Assembly: GCF_965208485.1 (NCBI RefSeq)
Contig: NZ_OZ242344.1
Coordinates: forward strand, 1,240,001 to 1,304,000
Direction of reading: 5' to 3'
Source: Poriferisodalis sp965208485
GTDB lineage: Bacteria > Actinomycetota > Acidimicrobiia > Acidimicrobiales > Poriferisodalaceae
Length of the DNA stretch: 64,000 nt
Shown here: positions 7,741 through 15,848 of the stretch, piece after piece
Numbering within the stretch: position 1 is the stretch's first letter
Layout of the letters: every line of letters starts with the position of its first letter
Made by a program: the position numbers and the translations under genes
Notes under the pieces: generated by a model
Seen by the model: the letters and a program-made list of their open reading frames with translations, nothing else
Database searches by the model: none
Told to the model about the DNA's origin: nothing

Positions 7741-9339
7741 ATGACGGCGGACGCAAAGGCAACGGTGACCGAACCGGACATGTCCGCCGCGGCCGACGCG
7801 CTGGCCGTGGGCAACGCAGCGTTGAGCCGTGCGTGCAGCCATGCGGTCGGCATGGGCGACGACCACCAGTGCTTCCTCTACGACCTGGCACACACGGCCT
7901 CCGCGATGCGCATCTGCGATTCGCTGCTCGGATGGGGCGCTCTGGGCGGCGCGGAGGCTCGGCTTGCCTGCGGGTTCATCGCCGACGTGCTCGGTGAGTT
8001 TCACTCGCGGCTGTTCGCCCGCGAGGCCCAGTGGGGCCTCGAGCCCGGCGCCCTCGACGCCGCCCGGGACTTCGTGGCCGCCTACCGCGACCCGGCCTAC
8101 CTCGCCACCCTGGCCGGCCTCGATGCTCCCAGCCACCTCGACGAGGACTTCGAGCTCGTGGCAGAGACCTTCCGCCGCTTCGGCGAGGACAAGATCGCTC
8201 CGGCAGCCGAGCACATCCACCGCGGCGACACCGACATCCCCGAAGACATCATCGGCGGGCTGGCCGAGCTGGGCTGCTTCGGCTTGTCGGTGCCCGAGGA
8301 ATACGGCGGATTCGCCTCGGGCTCCGAGAGCGACTACCTGGGGATGGTCATCGCGACCGAGGAGCTGTCGCGTGCCTCGCTGGGCGCTGGTGGCTCGCTG
8401 ATCACCCGGCCGGAGATCCTCACCCGGGCGCTGGAGCGCGGCGGCACAGAAGAGCAGAAGAAGCACTGGTTCCCCCGCATCGCCACCGGCGAGGTCATGG
8501 TTGCGGTCGCCGTCACCGAGCCCGACTACGGCAGCGACGTGGCCAACTTGGTCGTGTCGGCGAGCCCCACCGAGGGCGGCTGGTTGATCTCAGGCACCAA
8601 GACGTGGTGCACGTTCGCAGGCCGGGCCGACGTGCTGATGCTGCTGGCCCGCACCGACCCCGACCGTCGCAAGGCGCACCGGGGCCTCAGCCTGTTCATC
8701 GTCGCAAAGCCCCAGGCAGCGGGCCATTCGTTCCAGTTCACCGGCGAACGGGGCGGCACCATCGAGGGTCAGGCCATCGCCACGCTCGGCTACCGGGGCA
8801 TGCACAGCTTCGAGATCGCCTTCGACGACTGGTTCGTGCCGGCGGCAAACCTCATCGGCGGCGACGACGGCATCGGTCAGGGCTTCTACCTGCAGATGGC
8901 CGGGTTCGAGAATGGGCGGCTGCAGACCGCCGCCCGCGCCGTGGGCGTGATGCAGGCGGCGTACGACGAGGCGCGCTCCTACGCGGAGGAGCGCAAGGTG
9001 TTCGGCCATCCGATCGCCGCGTATCAGCTCACGCAGGCGAAGCTGGGCCGCATGGCGGCGATCATCGCGGCCGCTCGCCAGTACAGCTACGAGGTGGCGC
9101 GCATGATGGCGCGGGGCGAAGGCGCGCTCAAGGCCTCCATGATCAAGGCGTATGTCTGCAAGGCCGCCGAGTGGGTGACCCGCGAGGCCCAGCAGATCCA
9201 CGGCGGCTTCGGATTCGCCGAGGAGTACACGGTCAGCCGGCTGTTCGTGGACGCCCGGGTGCTGTCGATCTTCGAGGGCGCCGACGAGACGCTCTGCCTG
9301 AAGGTGATCGCGCGCCGGCTCCAGACCCAGAAGGCCTGA
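7741..9339 (+). CDS. Acyl-CoA dehydrogenase, methylsuccinyl-CoA dehydrogenase-like
   Basis: This FAD flavoenzyme of 532 residues introduces a double bond into an acyl-CoA. The core has the VTEPDYGSD flavin-binding motif, ISGTKTWCT, and the catalytic Glu in SIFEGADE near residue 515. An extra N-terminal domain of about 135 residues distinguishes it from ordinary 380-residue acyl-CoA dehydrogenases. Such an extension is known in (2S)-methylsuccinyl-CoA dehydrogenase of the ethylmalonyl-CoA pathway. The divergent MaoC neighbour supports that role. Its own promoter region has been cut off by the IS5 insertion, leaving only 35 bases upstream. The substrate is not certain. Confidence 0.7.
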   Translation: MTADAKATVTEPDMSAAADALAVGNAALSRACSHAVGMGDDHQCFLYDLAHTASAMRICDSLLGWGALGGAEARLACGFIADVLGEFHSRLFAREAQWGLEPGALDAARDFVAAYRDPAYLATLAGLDAPSHLDEDFELVAETFRRFGEDKIAPAAEHIHRGDTDIPEDIIGGLAELGCFGLSVPEEYGGFASGSESDYLGMVIATEELSRASLGAGGSLITRPEILTRALERGGTEEQKKHWFPRIATGEVMVAVAVTEPDYGSDVANLVVSASPTEGGWLISGTKTWCTFAGRADVLMLLARTDPDRRKAHRGLSLFIVAKPQAAGHSFQFTGERGGTIEGQAIATLGYRGMHSFEIAFDDWFVPAANLIGGDDGIGQGFYLQMAGFENGRLQTAARAVGVMQAAYDEARSYAEERKVFGHPIAAYQLTQAKLGRMAAIIAAARQYSYEVARMMARGEGALKASMIKAYVCKAAEWVTREAQQIHGGFGFAEEYTVSRLFVDARVLSIFEGADETLCLKVIARRLQTQKA

Positions 9340-9340
9340 C

Positions 9341-9520
9341 CCCGTCCTCTGCACAAAGCACTTCCGACCACGGCACTTCTGCACAGAATTGCTCCGCAAT
9401 CGGTTCCCTGTGCAGAAATGCCGCCATCAACAGCATTTCTGCACGGAATTTGCGCGCCTTCGATTCCGTGCGCAGGAATGCCGTCGGCAGCAGTACTTCT
9501 GCACAAAAAATGATGCTGCG
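9341..9520. repeat. 60-base palindromic tandem repeat, locus A
   Basis: About three copies with an exact 60-base period lie between the acyl-CoA dehydrogenase and the next gene. Each copy carries a forward core like GCATTTCTGCACGGAATT (9433-9450) and a reverse core like CTGTGCAGAAATGCC (9408-9422), so neighbouring cores can fold into hairpins. The same unit recurs at 14740-14880 and 42519-42612. Confidence 0.8.
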
Positions 9521-9559
9521 ACCACAACTCTGGGCAAACAAGGCTTGAGCAACACGGGA

Positions 9560-9565
9560 TAGCTT
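9560..9565 (+). promoter_or_regulatory. -10 box of leaderless IF-2B-like gene
   Basis: TAGCTT, 6 bases before ATG 9572. Confidence 0.5.
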
Positions 9566-9571
9566 CGGCGG

Positions 9572-10363
9572 ATGCACCCGATCGAGCACTTGCGCTACGT
9601 CGCTCGCGCCGGCGACCTGTCCCAGGACGTGTTGGTGCGCGAAACCGCCTCGGCGCTGGGTGCTCTGGCGTCGGATCCGCTCGAGCTGGTCACGGTGTGC
9701 CGGCGCATCCTCGACCGCTATCCGGTTGCCGGTGCACTGAGGTCGATGGCCGCTCGTGTGTGCGCCTCTGCGCAGCCGTACCGGGCAGCACAGGAGTTCG
9801 CATCGGAGATGCGCGCCGACGCCACCGCCGATCATGCCGCCGACGCGCTGCCCGCGGGCGCAAGGGTGTGCCTGCTGGGCTGGCCCGACATAGCGGCCGA
9901 CGGCCTCGGACGGCGCGCCGACATCGCCGTACGCGTCATCGACGCCTACGGCGAGGGAGCGGGCCTGGCTCGCCGGCTCGCAGGCAACGGCTGCAAGGTG
10001 ACCGACGTCCCGCTCGCCGGCCTGGCGGCAGCATGCACGAGCGCCGACGTGATCCTGGTGGAGGCCGCGGCTGCCGGTCCCGAAGCCGTGATCGCAGCGG
10101 GCGGCTCGCATGCCGCCGCTGCTGTCGGCTACGTGTCCGGCATCGAGGTCTGGTGCGTCGTCGGATGGGGACGCGCGCTGCCCCAGCAGTTCTTCGAGGC
10201 CGCAGCCGCTGCGGTTGACGACGAGCCATGGGAGTGCGATGAGGAAGTCGTCCCGATCGGACTGTTCAGCCACATCGTCGGGCCGGGCGGCATCGAGCCG
10301 GCGACTGGCTGGCAGCGTGCCGACTGCCCACTCGCCGCCGAGTTGCTGCGCCCCCCGATCTGA
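9572..10363 (+). CDS. Initiation factor 2B-like / RpiA-fold protein
   Basis: This 263-residue protein resembles the eIF-2B alpha/beta/delta family, which in bacteria includes sugar-phosphate isomerases. The N-terminal helical part (HPIEHLRYVARAGD) and the C-terminal alpha/beta part with EAVIAAGGSHAAAAVGY and VWCVVGWGRALP follow the family pattern. The family's catalytic Cys and Asp could not be confirmed: a CKVTD segment is present, but the classical NGD motif is not obvious. It follows the 60-base repeats. A leaderless start is indicated by TAGCTT 6 bases upstream. The exact reaction is unknown. Confidence 0.55.
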   Translation: MHPIEHLRYVARAGDLSQDVLVRETASALGALASDPLELVTVCRRILDRYPVAGALRSMAARVCASAQPYRAAQEFASEMRADATADHAADALPAGARVCLLGWPDIAADGLGRRADIAVRVIDAYGEGAGLARRLAGNGCKVTDVPLAGLAAACTSADVILVEAAAAGPEAVIAAGGSHAAAAVGYVSGIEVWCVVGWGRALPQQFFEAAAAAVDDEPWECDEEVVPIGLFSHIVGPGGIEPATGWQRADCPLAAELLRPPI

Positions 10364-10497
10364 ACCACGAGGTTCGGCACATCAGGGTCCGCAAGACGCC
10401 GCTCGACAGGTCAGCGGTCCCGTTGTCGCACCGGTTGTTTCAAGCTTTCGTCCGCTTCGCTCACTGGCTGCTCGGACCACGGTGTGGCCCTGTGCTT

Positions 10498-10524
10498 CCC
10501 GCGCTGGCTCGCTTCGCTCGCGGG
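10498..10524 (+). terminator. GC-rich hairpin after the IF-2B-like gene
   Basis: CCCGCG (10498-10503) pairs with CGCGGG (10519-10524) around a short loop. It lies between two same-strand genes, before the promoter of the second. There is no T-run, so the terminator role is tentative. Confidence 0.35.
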
Positions 10525-10568
10525 CCAAGGCTCAGCCGCTAAGCCGTGGTCACGCCCGCGCGGAGCGC

Positions 10569-10574
10569 TAGTTT
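10569..10574 (+). promoter_or_regulatory. -10 box of leaderless thioredoxin-fold-like gene
   Basis: TAGTTT, 7 bases before GTG 10582. Confidence 0.5.
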
Positions 10575-10581
10575 GCCTGCC

Positions 10582-11073
10582 GTGCTTGCTGTGCCAGCCA
10601 CCGACATCAAGCTCGAAACCATCACCGGCCGCGGCCACACGCTGGCCGAATGGCTCGTTGTCTTCAACCTTCTCGTCGCGGTCATCGACCCGTACACACG
10701 CCAGAGCGGCTGGATCCTGCCTACGGCGTCGCGTGTGCTGTTCCACTACGAGGAAGCCGACATCCGCTGTGCGTTCGTGGTGTGCAGCGATGCCGAGGGC
10801 GCCCGCAGCTTTCTCGGACCGTTCGCTGACAAGCACCTCGTGCTGCTGGACCCCGACCGGGAGTTCGTCCATGCGCTGGACCTGGAACGGCTGCCCGCCC
10901 TCTTGCATCTCGCTCAGGATGCGAGCGTGCTCGGCTCAGCGCAAGGCTGGAATGCGGGCGAGTGGTACGACGTGATCACCGGCGTGGAAGAGGCCATGGA
11001 CTGGCGGGCGCGCCCAGTTCTGCCGACAGCCGACGACCCAGGCAACTTCGAAGGCACTCCCGCCCTCGGCTGA
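10582..11073 (+). CDS. Thioredoxin-fold-like protein without CXXC
   Basis: This 163-residue cytoplasmic protein is of unknown function. The WLVVFNLLVAVIDPYTRQSGWILPTA segment, split here by its central DPYTRQ turn, followed by VCSDAEGARSFLGPF and LERLPALLHLAQD, has the strand-helix order of thioredoxin or peroxiredoxin folds, but no CXXC or peroxidatic Cys is present at the expected place. The GTG start at 10582 is chosen from a TAGTTT box 7 bases upstream; an in-frame GTG at 10546 would include that promoter. Confidence that it is a gene is fair; the fold assignment is an impression only. Confidence 0.55.
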   Translation: MLAVPATDIKLETITGRGHTLAEWLVVFNLLVAVIDPYTRQSGWILPTASRVLFHYEEADIRCAFVVCSDAEGARSFLGPFADKHLVLLDPDREFVHALDLERLPALLHLAQDASVLGSAQGWNAGEWYDVITGVEEAMDWRARPVLPTADDPGNFEGTPALG

Positions 11074-11116
11074 CGCAGACTCTCGTCGCGCGCTCAGTCG
11101 TCGGCGTCGTCGGCGT

Positions 11117-11794
11117 TCATGCCACGATCTCGCCTACAGGCTCGTCCTCAAGGAACCGTCTGTTTTTCAGGCGCAGGGGCGAAGGCGGGCCGTGGTCCGT
11201 CGGCATCTCCTGTCGAATCCTCTTGCCGTAGTACATCGCCCGGTCGGCGCGCTCAATCAGTTCTGCCGAGCCGGTCGTGGCGCCGTCCGAGGCGGCAGTC
11301 CCGATGCTGATGCTGGCGTAGACCGCCACGAGGCCGTGCTGGTCGGCGCCGACAAGTGCGTTGTCAATCAGGATCGCCGGTGACATGGCCTCGCGCAGCC
11401 TGAGAGCGATCCGGTCCATGTCTGAGCGCGCGCGCACGCCATCACAGATCACGAGGAATTCATCGCCGCCGAGGCGAGCGACGACGTCCGATGGTCGCAA
11501 CGCATGGCGCAATCGTTCTGCGACATGCTTCAGTACGTCGTCGCCGACAGCGTGGCCGTGGGTGTCGTTGACGTCCTTGAGTCCGTCGACGTCACAGAAC
11601 GCGACGCCTACCACGTAGTCGCCCTGACGGGGCCGACGCAGCAGTGCGTCGAGATGCCGCAAGGCGTCCTTGCGTCCCGTGGCACCGGTAAGCGAGTCGA
11701 TCTTGCCGGTACGCCCGCTCTTGGCGCCCCAGCCCGCACCGAGTGCGAAGCACACGATTCCGGCGACTGCTATGGCCACGACGATCACGGTCAT
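11117..11794 (-). CDS. Membrane-anchored diguanylate cyclase (GGDEF)
   Basis: This 225-residue protein should make cyclic di-GMP from two GTP. One transmembrane helix (residues about 2-22) precedes the GGDEF domain. The active-site GGDEF motif is at 109-113 and an intact inhibitory I-site RPSD at 100-103, the expected five residues before it, implies product feedback inhibition. There is no sensory domain between membrane anchor and catalytic domain, so activity is probably set by expression or by partners. The start has an AGGAGA box upstream. It is monocistronic, convergent with the thioredoxin-fold-like gene. Confidence 0.9.
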   Translation of the reverse strand: MTVIVVAIAVAGIVCFALGAGWGAKSGRTGKIDSLTGATGRKDALRHLDALLRRPRQGDYVVGVAFCDVDGLKDVNDTHGHAVGDDVLKHVAERLRHALRPSDVVARLGGDEFLVICDGVRARSDMDRIALRLREAMSPAILIDNALVGADQHGLVAVYASISIGTAASDGATTGSAELIERADRAMYYGKRIRQEMPTDHGPPSPLRLKNRRFLEDEPVGEIVA

Positions 11795-11948
11795 CGTCTT
11801 TCTCCTGGGTTCATCTGCGCCCGCTCATGGGGCGGCTGGTGGAACAGAACCCAGACCGTTGTACCGCGGCGATCAGCGTGCTGTAAAGCCCCGATTCGCG
11901 AGCCGCACACCGGCATTGCGGCCGGCACAGGCGAAACCCTGCTCAGGC

Positions 11949-12743
11949 TCAGCGTGCTGTCCAGCCCCCGTCCACCATCAGTGAGCTGCCTGTCACGTAA
12001 CTGCTGGCATCGCTGGCCAGGAACAGCAGCGCACCGTCCAGCTCGTGCTCGCCGCCCGGTCGGCGCATCGGAGCGTTCCTGCTGATCCACGCCATCGAGC
12101 GGTCGTCTTCGAACATCGGCGCCGTCAGCTCGGTCTCAAAGTAGCCCGGACACAGCGCGTTGACCCGCACGCCCTTGGTGGCCCACTGCACGGCCAGATC
12201 GCGGGTGAGGTTCACCAAGCCGGCCTTTGACGCTGCATAGGCAGGCTGCAGGTTCGGAGCGGATGCCACATGGCCGTGCACCGATGCCACATTGATGATG
12301 CTGCCACGCGCATCACGGTCGATGATGTCAGCGGCCACGAGTCCTGCCAGCAGGAAGCACGCGTTCAGGTTGATGTCGACGACATGGCGGAAGCTGTCCA
12401 CGTCGGCCTGCTCGGCTGGGTTGATCGCATCGCTGACACCGGCGTTGTTGACCAGCACGTCGACCTGCCCGTAGTGGTCCGCCACGCGGGCAATCAGATC
12501 GCGGCAGGCGGCGTCGTCGCCCACGTCGCACGGCACGGCCAGCGCTTCGGGCAGTTCGCCGGCCAATGCCTCCAGCCGTTCGGCCCGCCTGGCAGCGACT
12601 GCCACTTTCGCGCCGGCTGCCGCGAACACGCGGGCAAATCTCACGCCGAACCCGCTGGATGCACCGGTGATGAGGCAGACCTGGCCGTCCAGCCTGAACG
12701 GCGACGCCCAGTCGATCTGGGCGTTCGATCCTGTCTGGTTCAT
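11949..12743 (-). CDS. SDR family oxidoreductase
   Basis: This classical short-chain dehydrogenase/reductase has 264 residues. The NAD(P)-binding TGASSGFG, the NNAG motif, the catalytic Ser in NVASVHG, the YAASK Tyr-Lys pair and the C-terminal GSSLMVDGG are all present, so it should be active as an alcohol/ketone oxidoreductase. An Arg pair after the second strand (AARRAER) hints at NADP(H). Start ATG 12743 is chosen because a GGGGGAT box lies just upstream; a longer frame reaches 12809. It diverges from a luciferase-like monooxygenase gene. The substrate is unknown. Confidence 0.85.
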   Translation of the reverse strand: MNQTGSNAQIDWASPFRLDGQVCLITGASSGFGVRFARVFAAAGAKVAVAARRAERLEALAGELPEALAVPCDVGDDAACRDLIARVADHYGQVDVLVNNAGVSDAINPAEQADVDSFRHVVDINLNACFLLAGLVAADIIDRDARGSIINVASVHGHVASAPNLQPAYAASKAGLVNLTRDLAVQWATKGVRVNALCPGYFETELTAPMFEDDRSMAWISRNAPMRRPGGEHELDGALLFLASDASSYVTGSSLMVDGGWTAR

Positions 12744-12913
12744 CGAGATCCCCCAGAAGCGCTGTGACGGTTGCCCGGTGCCCGAGGGTACGGCGCACGG
12801 CGACGCCATTCATGCAGAGGTTCCAGCGGCTCAGCAATGCCTGCCCGTCAGCGGCGCCCAGCATGCAGACCGTCGTCGGGAGCGCTACCCGGGTCGAGCT
12901 GGCCGCGGTGTCC

Positions 12914-12919
12914 TAGCGT
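12914..12919 (+). promoter_or_regulatory. -10 box of leaderless LLM oxidoreductase gene
   Basis: TAGCGT, 7 bases before ATG 12927. Confidence 0.5.
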
Positions 12920-12926
12920 GGACGCC

Positions 12927-13823
12927 ATGAAGATCCGGATCGGCTTCGGGCTGGGCACGCGCAGCTTCACCAACGACCATGCCACGTTTGACCCGTTCGT
13001 GGACGCGCTGGAGGAGGGAGGCTTCGACTCGCTGTGGTTGAGCGAACGGCTCGGCGGCGAATGCCCCGACCCGATCGTGGGCCTCGCATATGCAGCAGGC
13101 CGCACCGAGCGCATGAAGTTCGGCATGTCGGTGCTGGTGCTGCCCGGCCGCAACCTGACCGTGCTAGCCAAGGAGCTGGCCAGCCTCGACCGCCTGTCAG
13201 ACGGCCGGCTGCTGCCCGCGTTCGGGCTGGGAGTCGCCGATGTGCACGAGCAAGCAGCGTTCGGCGTCGAGCGCCGCCAGCGGGCCAAGATGTTCAACGA
13301 GGCCCTGCCGCTGCTCAAGCGCTTCTGGGAGGACGAGCCAGTCACCCACCACGGCGATTGGTACCACTACGACGAGGTGTCGCTGCTGCCGAAGCCGGCA
13401 CAGAAGCCCATGGACATCTGGCTCGGCGGTGCCGCCGAAGTCGAACTGCGCCGCTGCGGACGCTTCGGCGACGGGTGGCTGCCGTCGTTCTGCACACCCG
13501 ACATCGCCGCGGCCGGCTGGAAGATCGTGAACGAAGCCGCCGACGAGCACGAACGCTGGATCGACCCCGAGCACTTCGGCGTGCTCATCCCCTACACGCA
13601 CGGCGAGATCAGCCCCGGCTACAAGGCCATCCTCGAACGGCGGGCGCCCGATGCCGACCCGGGCGACATCATCCCGACCGGTTGGGACGGCCTGCGCGAC
13701 CAGATCCAGCGCTTCATCGAGGTGGGCGCATCGAAGTTCGTGCCCGTGCTGGTGGGTGACCCCGACGATTGGTTCGCGGAACTCGAAGGCGTCGCCGACG
13801 CCGTCCTGCCGCTGCAGAACTAG
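12927..13823 (+). CDS. LLM class flavin/F420-dependent oxidoreductase
   Basis: This 298-residue luciferase-like (beta/alpha)8 barrel protein is of the F420-dependent type seen in actinobacteria. The opening MKIRIGFGLGTR, the FDSLWLSERLGG strand-loop, GRTERMKFGMSVLVLPGRN, LDRLSDGRLLPAFGLG and DIWLGGAAEVELRR match the family. ATG 12927 is chosen from the leaderless TAGCGT box and because the sequence before it lacks family character. The TAG stop shares the bases CTAG at 13820-13823 with the stop of the convergent dehydrogenase gene. The substrate is unknown. Confidence 0.85.
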   Translation: MKIRIGFGLGTRSFTNDHATFDPFVDALEEGGFDSLWLSERLGGECPDPIVGLAYAAGRTERMKFGMSVLVLPGRNLTVLAKELASLDRLSDGRLLPAFGLGVADVHEQAAFGVERRQRAKMFNEALPLLKRFWEDEPVTHHGDWYHYDEVSLLPKPAQKPMDIWLGGAAEVELRRCGRFGDGWLPSFCTPDIAAAGWKIVNEAADEHERWIDPEHFGVLIPYTHGEISPGYKAILERRAPDADPGDIIPTGWDGLRDQIQRFIEVGASKFVPVLVGDPDDWFAELEGVADAVLPLQN

Positions 13824-14662
13824 ACCGGCTCAGCGCCCAACAGCGCCTCGAGCAGCCCCTCGACCGAAGCGCTGCGAACGTTCTTGAACTCTTCAAGACG
13901 CGCGTACACCTCGCTCGCGGCACGGTGGAACCCATCCGGCAGTCCGACCGCCGCGAACGTGTCGGCGATCTCGTCCATCTCGCCCACCCAGCGCCAAGCT
14001 TTGGGTGCCGATTGGATCGCGGTGTACGTCAATCGTTGCGACAGGCCCGGCTGGGACATCGCCCACTCGGCGGTCAGATCATCAGAAACGCCTTCGGCCG
14101 CGGCCAGCGCCGCGACCGAGATCAGCAAGGCGCTGGTGCCCTTGGACCACGCGGCGTAGGCCATCTTCAGCGCCGAGGCAGCCCCTATGGCACCGTCGGG
14201 CAGCACACGGGCCTCCAGCAGTGATCCGGCGAATCGGGTTGCGACGCGGCCCGCATCGGGTCCTGCCAAGTACAGCCGGGTCGTGCCCGGCTCTCTTGCC
14301 GGGGGGCCGATCAGGCTGCCGTCGACGAAGTTCTCGAAGCGGGTCGCAATACGCCGGGAGGCTGCGGGCGAGATCGCGTTGGCGTCCACGTAACAGCCAT
14401 CAAAGCCGGTGTCGGCCACCGCGCTCGCGAGTGCCTCTGCCCCGTGGGGCGGGCAGACAGAGATCACGAAGTCCGCCGCGTCGACCAGCTCAGCCAAGCT
14501 GCCGACATCAGTGAGACCAGCATCCGACGCCCGCTCGGCGGTCTCTGCTGAGCGGTCCTCACTGGCCCACAGCACGATGCCCGAGCACGCTGCCGCCACG
14601 GTCACGCCCATGGCACCTGGATGCAGCACTCCGGTCACAGATCGTGCTGGCGAGTCAATCAT
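13820..14662 (-). CDS. NAD(P)-binding 6-phosphogluconate dehydrogenase-like protein
   Basis: This 280-residue protein has the beta-hydroxyacid dehydrogenase layout: an N-terminal Rossmann part (GVLHPGAMGVTVA), the DFVISVCPPH strand, YVDANAISPAASRRI, and a helical C-terminal part (IGAASALKMAYAAWSKG) resembling the DUF1932 domain. Lys in ALKMAYA is the likely catalytic residue of the family. The dinucleotide motif reads H-P-G-A-M-G, close to the usual G-x-G-x-x-G. ATG 14662 is preferred, as the longer frame upstream runs into the 60-base repeats. Its stop overlaps that of the convergent monooxygenase gene. The substrate is not known. Confidence 0.75.
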   Translation of the reverse strand: MIDSPARSVTGVLHPGAMGVTVAAACSGIVLWASEDRSAETAERASDAGLTDVGSLAELVDAADFVISVCPPHGAEALASAVADTGFDGCYVDANAISPAASRRIATRFENFVDGSLIGPPAREPGTTRLYLAGPDAGRVATRFAGSLLEARVLPDGAIGAASALKMAYAAWSKGTSALLISVAALAAAEGVSDDLTAEWAMSQPGLSQRLTYTAIQSAPKAWRWVGEMDEIADTFAAVGLPDGFHRAASEVYARLEEFKNVRSASVEGLLEALLGAEPV

Positions 14663-14739
14663 CGGCCCAGAATGCGCAGCCCGAGCGCCAGCAGAAGGGC
14701 GAGAGGCGTCAATCACCCCACCCTCGCATGAGTGACGGC

Positions 14740-14880
14740 TGCCGAGGACAGCATTTCTGCACAAGATTCGGCCACCAGAGCAAACCTACGCAGGAATACC
14801 GCCAAACACGGCATTTCTGCACACAGACCAATCCTCGCCGCATATCTGCGCAAGAATGCCGCCGCGGAGAACGATCCGGC
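14740..14880. repeat. 60-base palindromic tandem repeat, locus B
   Basis: Forward cores GCATTTCTGCACA at 14751 and 14811 are exactly 60 bases apart. Reverse cores CGCAGGAATACCGCC (14790) and CGCAAGAATGCCGCC (14850) share the same period. The unit matches loci A and C. Confidence 0.8.
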
Positions 14881-14963
14881 GCAACACTTGCAATCAGCGT
14901 CACGCATGCGAGGAGTTGTCGGCGGGCACGCTCCCGAATGAGTCGCCGTCGTCCTTGCCGCCG
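14881..14963. other. Gap between repeat locus B and livF hairpin
   Basis: I see no gene or clear signal here. The whole stretch 14663-15056 between the dehydrogenase start and the livF stop is filled by repeat locus B and the long inverted repeat next to livF. Confidence 0.4.
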
Positions 14964-15072
14964 CCTAGGAGACTGCTGATTTATTCGGATCCGGGCAAGT
15001 CTGCAACGCTCTGACCTGCGGCTTTGTGTCCGTGAATCGGCGATTTCGGCAATTGCTCAGCAGTCTCCTAGG
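14964..15072. repeat. Long inverted repeat at the livF 3' end
   Basis: A perfect 16-base inverted repeat, CCTAGGAGACTGCTGA at 14964-14979 and its complement at 15057-15072, encloses 77 bases. The right arm codes for the last residues and stop of livF, so the left arm is an inverted copy of the gene end. It could form a terminator stem or mark a small insertion. Confidence 0.7.
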
Positions 15073-15848
15073 TAGGAGGCGCGCAGGGCCGGATTGGCCA
15101 GCAAGGCCTCGGCGGTGTCGTCGAGCACGACACGACCTGTCTGCAGCACCCAGCCCCGGTCGGCGATGCCGAGCGCCATGCTGGCATTCTGCTCGACCAT
15201 GAACACCGTCATGCCGGCCTCGTGAATCTGGCTGATCAGCTCGAAGTTCTGCTGCACGAGGGCGGGCGCCAGCCCCATCGACGGCTCGTCCATCAGCAGT
15301 ACCCGCGGCTGCGACATGAGAGCCCGCCCGATGGCCACCATCTGCTGCTCGCCGCCCGAGAGCGTGCCCGCCTTCTGACCGAGCCGCTCCTTGACACGAG
15401 GAAACAGCTCGTAGACACGCTCCATGTCGGCTGCGATCGCTTCGCTGTCCTTGCGGAGATAGGCGCCGAGTTGCAGATTCTCCCGTACGGTCAGCCGCTT
15501 GAACAGGCGCCGGTTCTCGGGGACCATCGTGACGCCCTTGGCCACCCGGTAGCTGGTCGGCCGTTCGTTGACGACCTCGCCGTCGAGCACCACCTCCCCC
15601 GAAGTGGGCTTCAGCATGCCGAGCAGCGTCTTCAGCGTGGTCGACTTGCCGCTGGCGTTGCCGCCAAGCAGGCACACCAGTTCTCCTTCGCGGATCGACA
15701 GGTCGACGTCGCGCAGTGCATGCACGGCGCCGTAGTGCACGTTGACCTTGCACATCTCCAGTAGCAGTGTGCGCTCACTGGGACTTGCGTCGAGGTTGGG
15801 GCCGAAGCCTGCACCTGGCTCGGCTTCTTTGCTCAGCAGCTCGCTCAT
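15057..15848 (-). CDS. livF: Branched-chain amino acid ABC transporter ATPase LivF
   Basis: This 263-residue ABC ATPase is the last gene of a five-gene livJHMGF operon importing branched-chain amino acids or similar small amides. Walker A reads GGNASGKST, the signature LSGGEQQM, Walker B VLLMDEPSMGL, and the H-loop position carries VEQNAS, as in LivF. ATG 15848 overlaps the livG stop by four bases. An N-terminal tail of about 25 residues precedes the ABC fold. The Asn-Ala-Ser in Walker A is slightly unusual (Gly-Ala-Gly is common), but Lys-Ser/Thr is kept. Confidence 0.9.
   Translation of the reverse strand: MSELLSKEAEPGAGFGPNLDASPSERTLLLEMCKVNVHYGAVHALRDVDLSIREGELVCLLGGNASGKSTTLKTLLGMLKPTSGEVVLDGEVVNERPTSYRVAKGVTMVPENRRLFKRLTVRENLQLGAYLRKDSEAIAADMERVYELFPRVKERLGQKAGTLSGGEQQMVAIGRALMSQPRVLLMDEPSMGLAPALVQQNFELISQIHEAGMTVFMVEQNASMALGIADRGWVLQTGRVVLDDTAEALLANPALRASYLGDC

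Noticed and set aside
10449..10524. Repeated CGCTTCGCTC phrase, also seen inverted near 52552
   Set aside because: Short GAGCGAAGCG-type phrases are common at gene ends in high-GC genomes; three copies here do not support a specific element.
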